The translations under genes and the position numbers were made by a program. Shown here piece by piece: positions 16,431 through 25,173 of a stretch of DNA of 64,000 bases (its first letter is position 1; each line of letters begins with the position of its first letter). A model generated the notes under the pieces. The model did not search any database. It was not told where the DNA came from and saw only the letters and a list, made by a program, of their open reading frames with translations. Source of the DNA: Acidobacteriota bacterium. GTDB taxonomy: Bacteria > Acidobacteriota > UBA6911 > RPQK01 > DATIPO01. The DNA lies in assembly GCA_035471785.1 (NCBI GenBank), contig DATIPQ010000010.1, forward strand, positions 29,083 to 93,082, given 5' to 3'.

Positions 16431-17273
16431 TCATTGGGTCCCAGCCGGGCTCTGGGCAGCGCAGGTGAATCCCACCTCGAGGCGGTGGATGCTGTGGCGG
16501 CCGGCCACGGTGGCGTAGAGGGTGTCTTTCCACCAGCATAGGTTGGTCACGTCCCCTCCGGCCGGCAGTGAACCTACCAGGTTTCCCTGCTCGTCGAGGC
16601 AGTCCAGGGTGCCGTTTTTCCAGCGGGCCACCCAAAGGCGGGAGAACTCGTCGAACATGATGCCGTCCACCCCGTCGTTAGGGAACTCAAAGAGGATCCG
16701 CTTGCCTTTGACCCCTTGAACGGTCAGGTCATAGGCCAGGATCTTGCGGGTCACTGTCTCGGAGACGTAGAGGCGCTTTTGATCGGGTGAAACCGCGATG
16801 CCGTTGGGATAGAGCAGGTCTTCGTCCAGCCTCTGCACCGAGCCGTCGGGCCGGTATAGGTAGATCTTGCCCACCGGTTCCTGGAAGTTGTCGCCCGGAT
16901 CGCTGAAGTAGAGGTTGCCGGCCTGATCGAAGCAGAGATCGTTGGGACCGTTGTAGGCCTCGCCCCGGTAGTCTCCGGTCAGCACCTCTTCCTCCCCTCC
17001 ATCGAGGGGAAAGCGGACGATTCGCTTGAGACCGTAGTCGGTGGCCACGATCCCTCCCCGACCGTCGTATTTCAGGCCCAGCATCAGTCCTTCGGTGCGG
17101 CGCCAGACCTTGACCGTTCCCCCGCGATCGAGCCGTCCGATAGTGCCGTTCTCGACATAGTTGACGAAGTAGAGGTTGCCCTCGGGGTCGCAGATGGGCC
17201 CCTCGGCAAACTCGATGTTGGCCACCACGGGATAAGGTTCGAGATCGCTGGGAAAAAGGCTTGAATCTGACAT
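16431..17273 (-). CDS. SMP-30/gluconolactonase/LRE-family lactonase
   Basis: The 280-residue six-bladed beta-propeller has the metal-binding glutamate in FAEGPICDPEGNLYF (about residue 24), NGPNDLCFDQAGNLYFSDP in the middle and DGVDGIMFDEFSRLWVA with the metal aspartate. The family hydrolyses sugar lactones, for example gluconolactone or L-rhamnono-lactone. No signal peptide is seen, so it is cytoplasmic. It lies 15 bp downstream of the amidohydrolase gene on the same strand, so the two form an operon under site C. In an oxidative deoxyhexose route it would open the lactone made by a dehydrogenase or by the molybdenum hydroxylase; this is inference. Confidence 0.9.
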   Translation of the reverse strand: MSDSSLFPSDLEPYPVVANIEFAEGPICDPEGNLYFVNYVENGTIGRLDRGGTVKVWRRTEGLMLGLKYDGRGGIVATDYGLKRIVRFPLDGGEEEVLTGDYRGEAYNGPNDLCFDQAGNLYFSDPGDNFQEPVGKIYLYRPDGSVQRLDEDLLYPNGIAVSPDQKRLYVSETVTRKILAYDLTVQGVKGKRILFEFPNDGVDGIMFDEFSRLWVARWKNGTLDCLDEQGNLVGSLPAGGDVTNLCWWKDTLYATVAGRHSIHRLEVGFTCAAQSPAGTQ

Positions 17274-17288
17274 AGGGACTGTCCTCCT

Positions 17289-18611
17289 TCAGGCGGCGAG
17301 GCGGTAGAGCCGTCGCGGCGAGTCGTAGAGAATCCAGCGGGCGAATCGCAGCGCGGATTTCTCGCAGAGGCTGCCCCCGGCCACCTTGTCCTCCAGCACT
17401 CGGGCGATGGAGCGTCGTGCCCAGTCCAAGTGGACCGCCAGCGATTCCACCAGGCGCGAATCGGCGCCAAAAGCGATGATTTTGACGGCCGGCACCATTT
17501 CCACGGCGTGCGAGAGCGTTTCCCGCGCCGCCTCGGGAGCCAGCGAGAAGATCCAGCTCAAGTTGAGATAAGCGTTGGGAAACATCTTGGCCAAGGCCAC
17601 CGAAGAGAAGTGGTAGGGATAACCCGCATGGAGCAGTTCGAAATTCAGCTTCGGATAGCGCAGCAGGAGAGGGCTCAAGTGGCGGGGATCGGAGTGCTGC
17701 AGGACGTTGCCGTTGCCGGCCTGGAAGCCGACGTGAACCTGCAGCGCCAGGCCCAGCGGGGAGGCCAGTTGGCAGATGCGGTGCATGAGCAGGTCCTGCA
17801 GAGGACGTGCCCAGGGGACGTCCTGGCCCCGCAGGCCGGGATCGAAAGGCCGCCCAGGAGTTTGGCGCAAGCGCTGCAGGGCCCGCTCGGCCTCGACCGC
17901 AGAGGGATCTTCGGCTACTTGCAGGGTGCGGTAATAGGCCATGACCGACTTGAGCACGGCGGTCCGCGGACCGATGCGGGCGGCGAAGGCGGTCTCAAGG
18001 GCCCGCAGAAGATCGTCGAGACTATGCAGGGAGAGGTTGAACTCCTTCTCCAACTCCTCCAGGTCGCTGCTCGAGGCCATCCAGAGGAAGTCGTCGAAAT
18101 TGGCCGTGTAGCGGTAGCGGGGATGGTCCTCCACCTCCCGCCAGCCCAGCCGATGGTGGGTTTTCAAGTAGTTGACCACCATGGTCTCGATTCCGCTCGC
18201 CCCTAAGACCTCTTCATACCAGTCGGGGCGGGCGCTTTTGCGAATGGCTTGGCCGAGCCGCCTCAGGCCCTCCCGATCGAAGCGCTCGACATTGAAAAAG
18301 CGCCGGGCCGCCTGCGCTTTGATCCTGGCCAAAGAGGTGTGGCTGACCCTCTCCCAAAAAGGCAGGAAGATCTCCACCTTCTCTTCTTCCCCGACCTCGG
18401 GGGAATAGAAACGCTCCAGTTGGCGGCGGGGCATTCCGGCGCTGACCATCTCGGGTCCCAGGTATTGTCCGAAGAGGTAGGAAAAGTCCTGCGCCCGGCG
18501 GTTCCGCTCGGCCAGAGGCATGAGATGCTCGTGGGAATCGATGACGGGGATCTCGGCCACCCGGGCCAGCAGCGGACTTCCCGCATTCCCTTCTGAAACT
18601 TGATTTCGCAC
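17289..18611 (-). CDS. amidohydrolase-superfamily protein (COG2159/uronate-isomerase-like)
   Basis: The 440-residue protein has the metal-binding IDSHEHL motif near residue 26, a later HVGFQAGNG histidine, ELLHAGYPY and a terminal GADSR aspartate, the ligand set of metal-dependent amidohydrolases. Length and helical inserts resemble glucuronate-isomerase-like and COG2159 proteins, whose substrates include lactones and uronates. GTG at 18611 was chosen because AGGAGA stands 5 nt upstream; the longer frame runs across the promoter. It heads an operon with the SMP-30 lactonase. The substrate is unknown. Confidence 0.8.
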   Translation of the reverse strand: MRNQVSEGNAGSPLLARVAEIPVIDSHEHLMPLAERNRRAQDFSYLFGQYLGPEMVSAGMPRRQLERFYSPEVGEEEKVEIFLPFWERVSHTSLARIKAQAARRFFNVERFDREGLRRLGQAIRKSARPDWYEEVLGASGIETMVVNYLKTHHRLGWREVEDHPRYRYTANFDDFLWMASSSDLEELEKEFNLSLHSLDDLLRALETAFAARIGPRTAVLKSVMAYYRTLQVAEDPSAVEAERALQRLRQTPGRPFDPGLRGQDVPWARPLQDLLMHRICQLASPLGLALQVHVGFQAGNGNVLQHSDPRHLSPLLLRYPKLNFELLHAGYPYHFSSVALAKMFPNAYLNLSWIFSLAPEAARETLSHAVEMVPAVKIIAFGADSRLVESLAVHLDWARRSIARVLEDKVAGGSLCEKSALRFARWILYDSPRRLYRLAA

Positions 18612-18639
18612 TACGCTCTCCTGTTGACACTTGGTTTCA
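18594..18639. promoter_or_regulatory. tandem operator site (site C) between divergent operons
   Basis: TGACACTTGGTTTCA (18625-18639) matches the island palindrome at 13 of 15 positions. A weaker copy, TGAAACTTGATTTCG (18594-18608), lies 31 bp away, about three helical turns, so both face the same side of the helix. On the minus strand a TTGACA/CATCAT promoter (17-bp spacing, -35 near 18670) ends a few bases before the stronger site and points at the amidohydrolase gene. The weaker copy overlaps the first codons of that gene. The site could also serve the plus-strand dehydratase operon. Confidence 0.5.
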
Positions 18640-18666
18640 CAGCCCCTATGATGGGCTGGTCTAAAC

Positions 18667-18965
18667 ATGTTGTCAACGGAACGCATCTTCATCATTGGCG
18701 CGGGGCTTACGGGAAAGGGCATCGCCCTTGACCTGGCCTTGCGCGGCTGCCGGGTGAGGATCACCGACGACAACTGCGATGTGCTGGCTCGAGCCTCCCG
18801 GCAGATCTCTGGTCTTTTTCACTCCCTTCAAGAGCTGAACTATCCCTTTCTGGACGGTACCCGGGATCAAAATCCCTTGAGCCGGATCGGGATCGAGGAG
18901 ATCGCCGGGAGGCCGCCCGCGCTGATCTGATTATCGGGCGGTCAGCGAGGATCTGAGAGGGCTTC
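18667..18965 (+). pseudogene. decayed 3-hydroxyacyl-CoA dehydrogenase-like NAD-binding domain
   Basis: An 87-codon frame begins MLSTERIFIIGAGLTGKGIALDLALRGCRV, the Rossmann start of 3-hydroxyacyl-CoA dehydrogenase/L-gulonate dehydrogenase proteins, and stops at 18930. Family similarity continues in other frames: ADLII in one frame (from about 18919), then AVSEDLRGL in the next (from about 18939), matching the expected ADLVIEAVSEDL region. It then breaks off, while intact members are about 300 residues or more. I read this as a frameshifted, largely deleted gene. A short leader protein is less likely. It lies between site C and the dehydratase operon. Confidence 0.6.
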
Positions 18966-19060
18966 CTGGCCTGGAAGGATAGAGACTTGGGCCAGGCTCA
19001 ACGCCATCGCGACCGCATTCCGGTCGACCTGCTGCGCCGCGATTCGGAAAAGGAGTGCCG

Positions 19061-20080
19061 ATGAACGACTACCAGCGCTGTGTAGAAGCCTGCATGGACT
19101 ATTTCGCCGCCGCCCAGAATGGGGACGGCTCTTTTTCCATGCCCCGCCAGGACCTGGTGGCCTACTACAAACCGGCCCTGGCCATGACCATCGCCGGACG
19201 CTACCTGGAGGCCTCGCGGGCCCTGACCTGGGTGGAAAAGAACTTTCTCACCGAAGAGGGCGACTTCTTGACCGAGCCCGGCTGCAAGAGCCGCGTCGAG
19301 CACTTTCCCAACCATTTCTACTATTACATTCACGGCTGGCTGATGCAGTCGCTGGTCCTCAACGGGCGCACCCGCACCTTGGCCAAGGCCGTCGCCCACC
19401 TGCTGCCCCGCCAGCACCAGAGCGGAGGCTTCTACAGCCAGAAGATGGAGGAAGGCAAGCGGCCGCCTGAGACGCTGGACACGGGCAGCACCTGTTCCTG
19501 CGGCTTCGGGCTGCTTTATGCGGGACGGCTGGAGGAAGCCGCCCGGGCCGGCGACTTCCTGGTCGATATGCTGAAGAGCCAGCAGGATCAACAGGTCTTC
19601 TACCTGCGCCGCCGGAGCGATGGCGGACTCATTACCGATTTCGACGAGGAGGGTCCGGACTCGATGTTCTATCGGCTGCGCAAAGGCGACAGCTTCGAGA
19701 TGTGGGCCCTGGGCTATGCCTGCGCCTTTCTCAGCAAGCTGTGGGGCGCCACGGCAAAGGCCGTCTACCTGGATGCGGCCCAAGACTATCTGCAGTGGGC
19801 CGAGGTCTACCAGCCTGAGTCCTACAACACCATCCCCAGCGTCAAGATCGGCTGGGGAGCCTCCGTCTACCACGCCGCCAGCGGCGATCAGCGCGCGCGG
19901 GAAATCGCCTTGCAGGTCCTCGACTACCTGGTGGAAACCCAGTTGGCCGCAGGCTACTGGTATTTTTCCGACAACTACATGCGTCCCGCCCAGCAGCCCT
20001 TCGAGATCGGCGCCGACCTTTCCGGAGAAATGGTGCTGCGCGTCTGCGACATCCGCCGCGAGCTGGAGGGGGCTGGATGA
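19061..20080 (+). CDS. alpha/alpha-toroid (terpene-cyclase-like fold) protein, unknown function
   Basis: The 339-residue protein consists of repeated helix pairs with motifs such as QNGDGSF, HQSGGFYS, LDTGSTCSCGFGLLYAGR and YNTIPSVKIGWGASVYHA, the pattern of an alpha/alpha toroid like squalene/prenyl cyclases or unsaturated glucuronyl hydrolases. No signal peptide is seen. I do not recognise a specific function. A role as a sugar-active hydrolase or epimerase is conceivable given the neighbours. ATG at 19061 was chosen because AGGAG lies 6 nt upstream; the frame also allows GTG at 19055. It overlaps the dehydratase start by 4 bp, so it is translationally coupled to it. Confidence 0.75.
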   Translation: MNDYQRCVEACMDYFAAAQNGDGSFSMPRQDLVAYYKPALAMTIAGRYLEASRALTWVEKNFLTEEGDFLTEPGCKSRVEHFPNHFYYYIHGWLMQSLVLNGRTRTLAKAVAHLLPRQHQSGGFYSQKMEEGKRPPETLDTGSTCSCGFGLLYAGRLEEAARAGDFLVDMLKSQQDQQVFYLRRRSDGGLITDFDEEGPDSMFYRLRKGDSFEMWALGYACAFLSKLWGATAKAVYLDAAQDYLQWAEVYQPESYNTIPSVKIGWGASVYHAASGDQRAREIALQVLDYLVETQLAAGYWYFSDNYMRPAQQPFEIGADLSGEMVLRVCDIRRELEGAG

Positions 20081-21225
20081 AGATCAGCCGCATCGAGACC
20101 CTCATCGTCTTCGCCCAGTGGCGCAACTGGGTGCTGGTCAAGATCAGCACCGACGATGGACTGACGGGATGGGGCGAGGCCACCGTCGAGGGCCGCGAGC
20201 AAGCCGTTGCGGCGGCCGTGAAAGAAGTTGGCCGCCGTCTCGAGGGACGCAACCCGCTGGATGTCGAGGCTCTTTACCAGCTCATGTCGAGAGGCTCCTT
20301 CTGGAGGGGAGGCGTGATCCTCTCCAGCGCCGTCAGCGGACTCGAGCAAGCCCTCTGGGACCTGTCCGGAAAGCACTACGGCATCCCCGTCTACCGGCTG
20401 CTGGGAGGCCCCTGCCGGCAGCGGGTTCCGGTCTATGCCTCGGGATGGATTCAACCCGGCGACGACAGCATCGACAAGCTGGTGGCCCGGGCCCGCCTGA
20501 CGGTGGAAGAAGGCTACCGGGCCTTGAAGACCCCGTGCTTCTTGCCGGGCGACGATATCGTGGGACGCCCGATGCTGGAGCGCGGACTCGATCTCGTCAA
20601 AGAACTGCGCAAGGCCCTGGGAGACGGGATCGAGATCATGGTCGAACTTCACGGACGATTCTCCTTCGACCTGGCCCGTTTGGCCGTGCAGCGCCTGCAG
20701 GCCTTTGAACCGGCCTGGATCGAAGAGCCCTGCGGCCCCCAACATCACGAGAACCTCAAGCTGCTGTCGCAGGAGAGCCGCTGCCCCTTGGCCGCCGGCG
20801 AGCGTCTCTTCTCCCGCCACGGATTCTGGCCCCTGATCCGCGACCGGGCGGCCTCCGTCATCCAGCCCGATCTATGCCACGTGGGCGGACTCTGGGAAGC
20901 CCGCAAGCTGGCCGCCATGGCCGAAGTGCGCGACATTCTGGTGGCGCCCCACAACCCTCTCAGCCCCCTTTCAACCGCCGCCTGCATGCACCTGGCCATC
21001 AGCACACCCAACTTTCTGGTGCTGGAGCTGGTTCCCCGCGACGTGGACTGGCGCGAAGAGTTGTTCCCCCACAGGCCTTACCGCTTCCAGGACGGAGACC
21101 TGCTCTGCAACGACGCTCCCGGCCTGGGAATCACGGTGGATGAAGAAGTGGCCGCCGCCCATCCCTACCAACCCGTCGATCTGCCCGTTCTCAGAACCCG
21201 CGAAGGAGCCCATGCAGACTGGTGA
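20077..21225 (+). CDS. enolase-superfamily sugar-acid dehydratase (mandelate racemase/DgoD group)
   Basis: The 382-residue protein has the two-domain layout of galactonate/rhamnonate dehydratases: an N-terminal capping domain (to about residue 110, with SGLEQALWDLSGKHYGIPVYRLLGG) and a TIM barrel. Metal ligands appear as Glu in MVELHGRFSF, Glu in WIEEPCG and Glu in AAGERLFSR, and the catalytic His is in VAPHNPLSPLS. The first ligand is Glu rather than the more usual Asp (VDxH). Expected reaction: dehydration of an aldonate to a 2-keto-3-deoxy-acid. Rhamnonate or fuconate is plausible from the neighbourhood. Substrate assignment from sequence alone is not safe. Confidence 0.9.
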   Translation: MKISRIETLIVFAQWRNWVLVKISTDDGLTGWGEATVEGREQAVAAAVKEVGRRLEGRNPLDVEALYQLMSRGSFWRGGVILSSAVSGLEQALWDLSGKHYGIPVYRLLGGPCRQRVPVYASGWIQPGDDSIDKLVARARLTVEEGYRALKTPCFLPGDDIVGRPMLERGLDLVKELRKALGDGIEIMVELHGRFSFDLARLAVQRLQAFEPAWIEEPCGPQHHENLKLLSQESRCPLAAGERLFSRHGFWPLIRDRAASVIQPDLCHVGGLWEARKLAAMAEVRDILVAPHNPLSPLSTAACMHLAISTPNFLVLELVPRDVDWREELFPHRPYRFQDGDLLCNDAPGLGITVDEEVAAAHPYQPVDLPVLRTREGAHADW

Positions 21226-21273
21226 GGGGGAGCGCGAGCTCCCCGAAAGCAAGCCCAAGGAAAGGCCTGGACC

Positions 21274-21759
21274 ATGAAAATCAGACTGGAAGTCAACGGC
21301 AGCCGCCACACCCGCGAAGTCGACCCGCGGCTGCTTCTGGTGCACTTTCTGCGCGAGCAGCTCGACCTGACCGGCACCCGCGTCGGCTGTGAGACCAGCC
21401 TCTGCGGAGCCTGCACGGTATTGATCGATGGAGAAGCCGTCAAATCCTGCACCCAACTGGCCGTGCAGGCCGACGGTCGCTCTGTCACCACCATCGAGGG
21501 ACTGGCCCTCAAGGGCCGTCTCCACCCCCTGCAGGAGGCCTTCTGGGAAGAGCACGGCCTGCAGTGCGGCTACTGCACGCCCGGGATGATCCTGGCCGCC
21601 TGCGGACTGCTGCAGGACCGGCCCGATCCCGCTCCCGAAGAGATCCGCCGCGCACTGAAAGGCAACATCTGCCGTTGCACCGGCTACCACAACATCGTAC
21701 GGGCCGTGGAGCGGGCGGCGCAATCGATGCGGGGAGCCGCCGCCAAGGAGGAAGCATGA
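21274..21759 (+). CDS. molybdenum hydroxylase small subunit, two [2Fe-2S] clusters (CoxS-like)
   Basis: The 161-residue protein has an N-terminal plant-type ferredoxin domain ([22 protein letters not shown], about residues 37-60) and a C-terminal four-helix [2Fe-2S] domain ([14 protein letters not shown] and [11 protein letters not shown]). It carries electrons from the molybdenum site to FAD in enzymes of the xanthine oxidase family. It lies 48 bp after the dehydratase gene and overlaps the large-subunit gene by 4 bp (ATGA). Confidence 0.95.
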   Translation: MKIRLEVNGSRHTREVDPRLLLVHFLREQLDLTGTRVGCETSLCGACTVLIDGEAVKSCTQLAVQADGRSVTTIEGLALKGRLHPLQEAFWEEHGLQCGYCTPGMILAACGLLQDRPDPAPEEIRRALKGNICRCTGYHNIVRAVERAAQSMRGAAAKEEA

Positions 21760-24113
21760 GCGCCAGCGTCTTCGGCACAGCCGTAAAACGGAGAGAGGAT
21801 CCCGCCCTGATCCGGGGCAAGGGCCGCTACACCGACGACCTCAAGCTGCCCGGTCTGCTTCACGCCGTCATGGTGCGCACTCCCTACGCCCACGCCCGCA
21901 TCAAGGGCATCGACAGCGACGCCGCCCTCAAGATGAAAGGCGTGGTGGCCGTCTACACGGCCCGCGACCTGGAGGAGAGCGGCATTCCCGGCGTGGTGCC
22001 GGTTGGCTGGTTGCTGCCGGGACTGAAGATGCCTCCCCACCGCCTCCTAGCCTCCGACAAGGTCCGCTACGCGGGCGACGCCGTGGCCGTGGTGGTGGCC
22101 GAGGATTCCTATCTGGCCCATGACGCCGCCGAACAGGTGGATGTCGACTGCGAGATGCTGCCGGCAGTGACCGAGCCCCGCCAGGCCATGGCCGAGGACG
22201 CTCCTCAACTGCACGAGGAAGCCGAAAGGAACATCGCTTTCGACTGGGAACTGGGGGACAGCCAGGCCGTGGAACGGGCCTTCGCCCAGGCCGACCAACG
22301 GGTGGAACTGGAGCTGCGCAACAACCGCCTGGTGGCCTTCGCGGTAGAGCCGCGCTCGGCCCTGGCCAACTACGACGCCTCCCAGCAAAAGCTCACTCTT
22401 TACATGACCACCCAGAACCCCCACGTCCACCGTCTGCTCATCTCCATGGCCTCGTTGGGGTTGCCCGAGCACAAGATCAGAGTGGTGGCTCCAGAAGTGG
22501 GCGGAGGCTTCGGCAGCAAGATCCCCCACTATCCCGAGGAAGCCCTGGCGGCCTGGTGCTCGATGCAACTGGAACGTCCCGTCAAGTGGACCGCTACGCG
22601 TTCGGAGTCGTTCCTGACCGACACCCAGGGACGCGACCACCACAGCAGCGCTCAGGCGGCGCTCGATTCCCAGGGACGCCTGCTGGGACTGCGGGTCAAG
22701 ACCTACGCCAATCTGGGAGCCTATCTGTCCACCTTCTCCACCGCCGTGCCCACCTACATGTATGGAAGCCTGCTCAACGGAGCCTACGCCGTGCCGGCCG
22801 TCCACTGCAACGTGGTGGGCGTGTTCACCAACACCGTTCCGGTGGACGCCTACCGGGGAGCTGGACGCCCTGAAGCCACCCTGCTCATCGAGCGCCTGAT
22901 GGACCTGTGCGCCCGCCAATGCGGACTCGACCCGGTGCAGGCGCGGCGCCGCAACTTCATTCCCGCCGACCGCTTCCCCTACGCCACGCCGCTCAACATG
23001 GAATACGACAGCGGCAACTACCAGGCCTCCCTGCAGCGGGTGCTGGAGATGGGCGATTACCCCAAGTTGCGGGAAGAACAGCAACGCCGCCGCCAAGAGG
23101 GAGGCAAGCCGCTGGGCATCGGACTCTCCACCTATATCGAAGCCTGCGGGCTGGCGCCTTCGGCCCTGGTGGGATCGCTGGGCGCTCAGGCCGGACAGTG
23201 GGAAAGCGGAGAGATACGCGTCCACCCCAGCGGCTCGGTCACCGTCTACACCGGCTCCTCCTCCCACGGGCAGGGACACGAAACCACCTTCGCCCAGATC
23301 GTGGCCCAGCGCCTGGGAGTGGAGATGTCGCAGATCGAAGTCGTGCACGGAGACACCGACAAGGTCCCCTTCGGATGGGGAACCTACGGCAGCCGAAGCG
23401 CGGCCGTGGGCGGCAGCGCCCTGGCCGCCAGCAGCCAAAAGATCATCGAGAAGGGACGCCGCATCGCCGCCCACCTGCTGGAGGCCGCGGTGGAAGACGT
23501 GGAATTCCGCGACGGCAGCTTCATGGTGCGGGGCTCGCCCGATCAGGCCCAGCCCCTGGCCGCCATCGCCGGCGCCGCCCACATGGCTCACAACCTGCCC
23601 GACGGTATGGAGCCCGGCCTGCGGGCCACCACTTTCTACGATCCCAAGAACTTCACCTTTCCCTTCGGCGCCCATCTGGCCGTGGTCGAAATCGATCCGG
23701 ACACGGGCCAAACTCAGGTGCTGCGCTACCTGGCCGTGGACGATGTAGGCGAGGTCATCAATCCTCTCATCGTGGACGGGCAACTGCACGGAGGCATCGC
23801 CCAGGGCATCGGACAGGCCCTTTTCGAAGACGCTGTTTACGACCAGGGAGGTCAACTGCTGACCGCATCCTTGCTCGACTATGCCCTGCCCCGCAGCCAC
23901 CAGTTGCCCAACTTCGAGCTGGACCGGACCACGACTGTCTGCCCCCATAATCCGCTGGGAGTCAAGGGAGTGGGAGAAGCCGGCACCATCGCCTCCACCG
24001 CCGCCGTCGCCAATGCCGTCATGGACGCCCTGCAGCCTTACGGCGTCCGCCACCTCGACACTCCCTTCACGCCCGAGAAGATCTGGAACGCCATCCAACG
24101 CGGGGAGAAATAG
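21756..24113 (+). CDS. molybdenum hydroxylase large subunit, xanthine oxidase family (CoxL form II-like)
   Basis: The 785-residue subunit binds molybdenum-pterin cytosine dinucleotide. It has the N-terminal [19 protein letters not shown], the GGGFGSK motif ([16 protein letters not shown]), [10 protein letters not shown] at about residue 366 and the catalytic glutamate in [10 protein letters not shown] at about residue 741. AYRGAGR is the form II signature, typical of aldehyde or other hydroxylases rather than true form I CO dehydrogenase (AYxCSFR). Possible substrates are lactaldehyde or an aldose, inferred from the neighbours. The start at 21756 was chosen by the ATGA overlap with the small subunit and by AGGAGG upstream; the longer open frame is an artefact. 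Confidence 0.94.
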   Translation: MSASVFGTAVKRREDPALIRGKGRYTDDLKLPGLLHAVMVRTPYAHARIKGIDSDAALKMKGVVAVYTARDLEESGIPGVVPVGWLLPGLKMPPHRLLASDKVRYAGDAVAVVVAEDSYLAHDAAEQVDVDCEMLPAVTEPRQAMAEDAPQLHEEAERNIAFDWELGDSQAVERAFAQADQRVELELRNNRLVAFAVEPRSALANYDASQQKLTLYMTTQNPHVHRLLISMASLGLPEHKIRVVAPEVGGGFGSKIPHYPEEALAAWCSMQLERPVKWTATRSESFLTDTQGRDHHSSAQAALDSQGRLLGLRVKTYANLGAYLSTFSTAVPTYMYGSLLNGAYAVPAVHCNVVGVFTNTVPVDAYRGAGRPEATLLIERLMDLCARQCGLDPVQARRRNFIPADRFPYATPLNMEYDSGNYQASLQRVLEMGDYPKLREEQQRRRQEGGKPLGIGLSTYIEACGLAPSALVGSLGAQAGQWESGEIRVHPSGSVTVYTGSSSHGQGHETTFAQIVAQRLGVEMSQIEVVHGDTDKVPFGWGTYGSRSAAVGGSALAASSQKIIEKGRRIAAHLLEAAVEDVEFRDGSFMVRGSPDQAQPLAAIAGAAHMAHNLPDGMEPGLRATTFYDPKNFTFPFGAHLAVVEIDPDTGQTQVLRYLAVDDVGEVINPLIVDGQLHGGIAQGIGQALFEDAVYDQGGQLLTASLLDYALPRSHQLPNFELDRTTTVCPHNPLGVKGVGEAGTIASTAAVANAVMDALQPYGVRHLDTPFTPEKIWNAIQRGEK

Positions 24114-24116
24114 ACG

Positions 24117-24989
24117 ATGTTTTCCAGCCCCTTTCAATACCGCCGCGCCCACAGCCTGGAAGAGGCTTTCCGCCTCTTCGAAAGCTGCCAGGACGCCAAA
24201 TACCTGGCCGGCGGGCACAGCCTGCTTCCCGCCATGAAGCTGCGCCTGGCCCAGCCCGCGCACCTGATCGACATCGGACGCATTCCCCAACTGGCCATGC
24301 TGGAGGAAGAAGGCGACAAAGTGCACATCGGGGGACTGGTGACCCACGCCCGCCTCTGCAGCGAGCCCCTGATCCTCCGTCACTCTCCGCTGCTCAGCCA
24401 GGCCGCCCGCCAAATCGCCGATCCGCAGGTGCGCAACCGGGGAACGGTAGGAGGCAACCTGGCCCACGCCGATCCCGCCTCCGACCTGCCGGCCGTCATG
24501 CTGGCGCTGGATGGGCGCTTCCATTTGCAGGGTCCTCATGGACACAGAACCGTAGCGGCGCGGGACTTCTTCCTCGACCTCTTCACTACCGCTCTCCAGG
24601 AGGGCGAAATACTCACTGCGGTGGAAATCGAAAAGCGCCCCGGCTGGGGAAACAGTTACCTGAAATACGAACACCCCGCATCCGGCTACGCGGTGTGCGC
24701 AGCGGCCTGCTCCCTGCAACTGAACGAGGAGGGAGAATGCAGCGGCCTGAGCCTCTGCTTCAACGGCGTCAGCGCCGTTCCCTTCCAGGCCCGCCAAGTA
24801 ACCGAGGCCCTTGTGGGGGAACGGCTGGCCAGAAGCCGGATCGAGGAAGCCGTGCAAGAGCGCCTGGAGGTCCCCGATCCCTTGCAGGACTCCTTCGCTT
24901 CCGGCCCGTACCGGGCCCGCATGGCCAAGGTCTATGCCATACGCGCCTTGACCTCGGCCCATGCTCAAGCCTCCTCGCCGAGGGATTGA
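24117..24989 (+). CDS. molybdenum hydroxylase FAD-binding subunit (CoxM-like)
   Basis: The 290-residue subunit has the FAD-binding motifs AGGHSLLPAMKLRLAQP near residue 31 and IADPQVRNRGTVGGNLAHADPASD near residue 100, the pair diagnostic of the CoxM/XdhB family, and the C-terminal CO dehydrogenase flavoprotein domain. It starts 3 bp after the large-subunit stop. The order small-large-medium differs from the medium-small-large order of classical cox operons. Confidence 0.94.
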   Translation: MFSSPFQYRRAHSLEEAFRLFESCQDAKYLAGGHSLLPAMKLRLAQPAHLIDIGRIPQLAMLEEEGDKVHIGGLVTHARLCSEPLILRHSPLLSQAARQIADPQVRNRGTVGGNLAHADPASDLPAVMLALDGRFHLQGPHGHRTVAARDFFLDLFTTALQEGEILTAVEIEKRPGWGNSYLKYEHPASGYAVCAAACSLQLNEEGECSGLSLCFNGVSAVPFQARQVTEALVGERLARSRIEEAVQERLEVPDPLQDSFASGPYRARMAKVYAIRALTSAHAQASSPRD

Positions 24990-25009
24990 GAGGCAAACAT
25001 GCCATCAAT

Positions 25010-25024
25010 TGCAACTGAGTTTCA
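25010..25024. promoter_or_regulatory. distal palindromic operator upstream of the TonB receptor gene (site D)
   Basis: TGCAACTGAGTTTCA differs from the island consensus at one base. It lies 20 bp after the CoxM stop and 140 bp upstream of site E. I see no convincing promoter next to it on either strand, so it may be an auxiliary site for looping with site E. Confidence 0.55.
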
Positions 25025-25117
25025 TGCTCCCTCTTGTCAGAACAATGCCATTGAAACCGCAGGAATTCACACCAACCGCATTGGCCCGGAAAAGGCGATA
25101 AACTGAGAGGATTCTGT

Positions 25118-25164
25118 TTGACATTGGGTTCCTTCGCACGCTACGATTATGAAACTGAGTTTCA
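25118..25164 (+). promoter_or_regulatory. promoter and palindromic operator of the TonB receptor gene (site E)
   Basis: TTGACA (25118-25123) and TACGAT (25142-25147) are 18 bp apart. The perfect palindrome TGAAACTGAGTTTCA (25150-25164) begins 2 bp after the -10 box and so covers the likely start point, a repressor geometry. It is the best match to the island consensus and is followed directly by a strong AGGAGGA sequence. Confidence 0.72.
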
Positions 25165-25173
25165 GGAGGAAGC

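Noticed and set aside
18667-18930. 87-codon Rossmann-type ORF as an intact small gene
   Set aside because: Family similarity continues in other frames after its stop, and intact relatives are several times longer; treated as a pseudogene.
21756-24113. True aerobic CO dehydrogenase
   Set aside because: The active-site loop reads AYRGAGR (form II), not the AYxCSFR of form I CO-oxidising enzymes, and the context is sugar catabolism.
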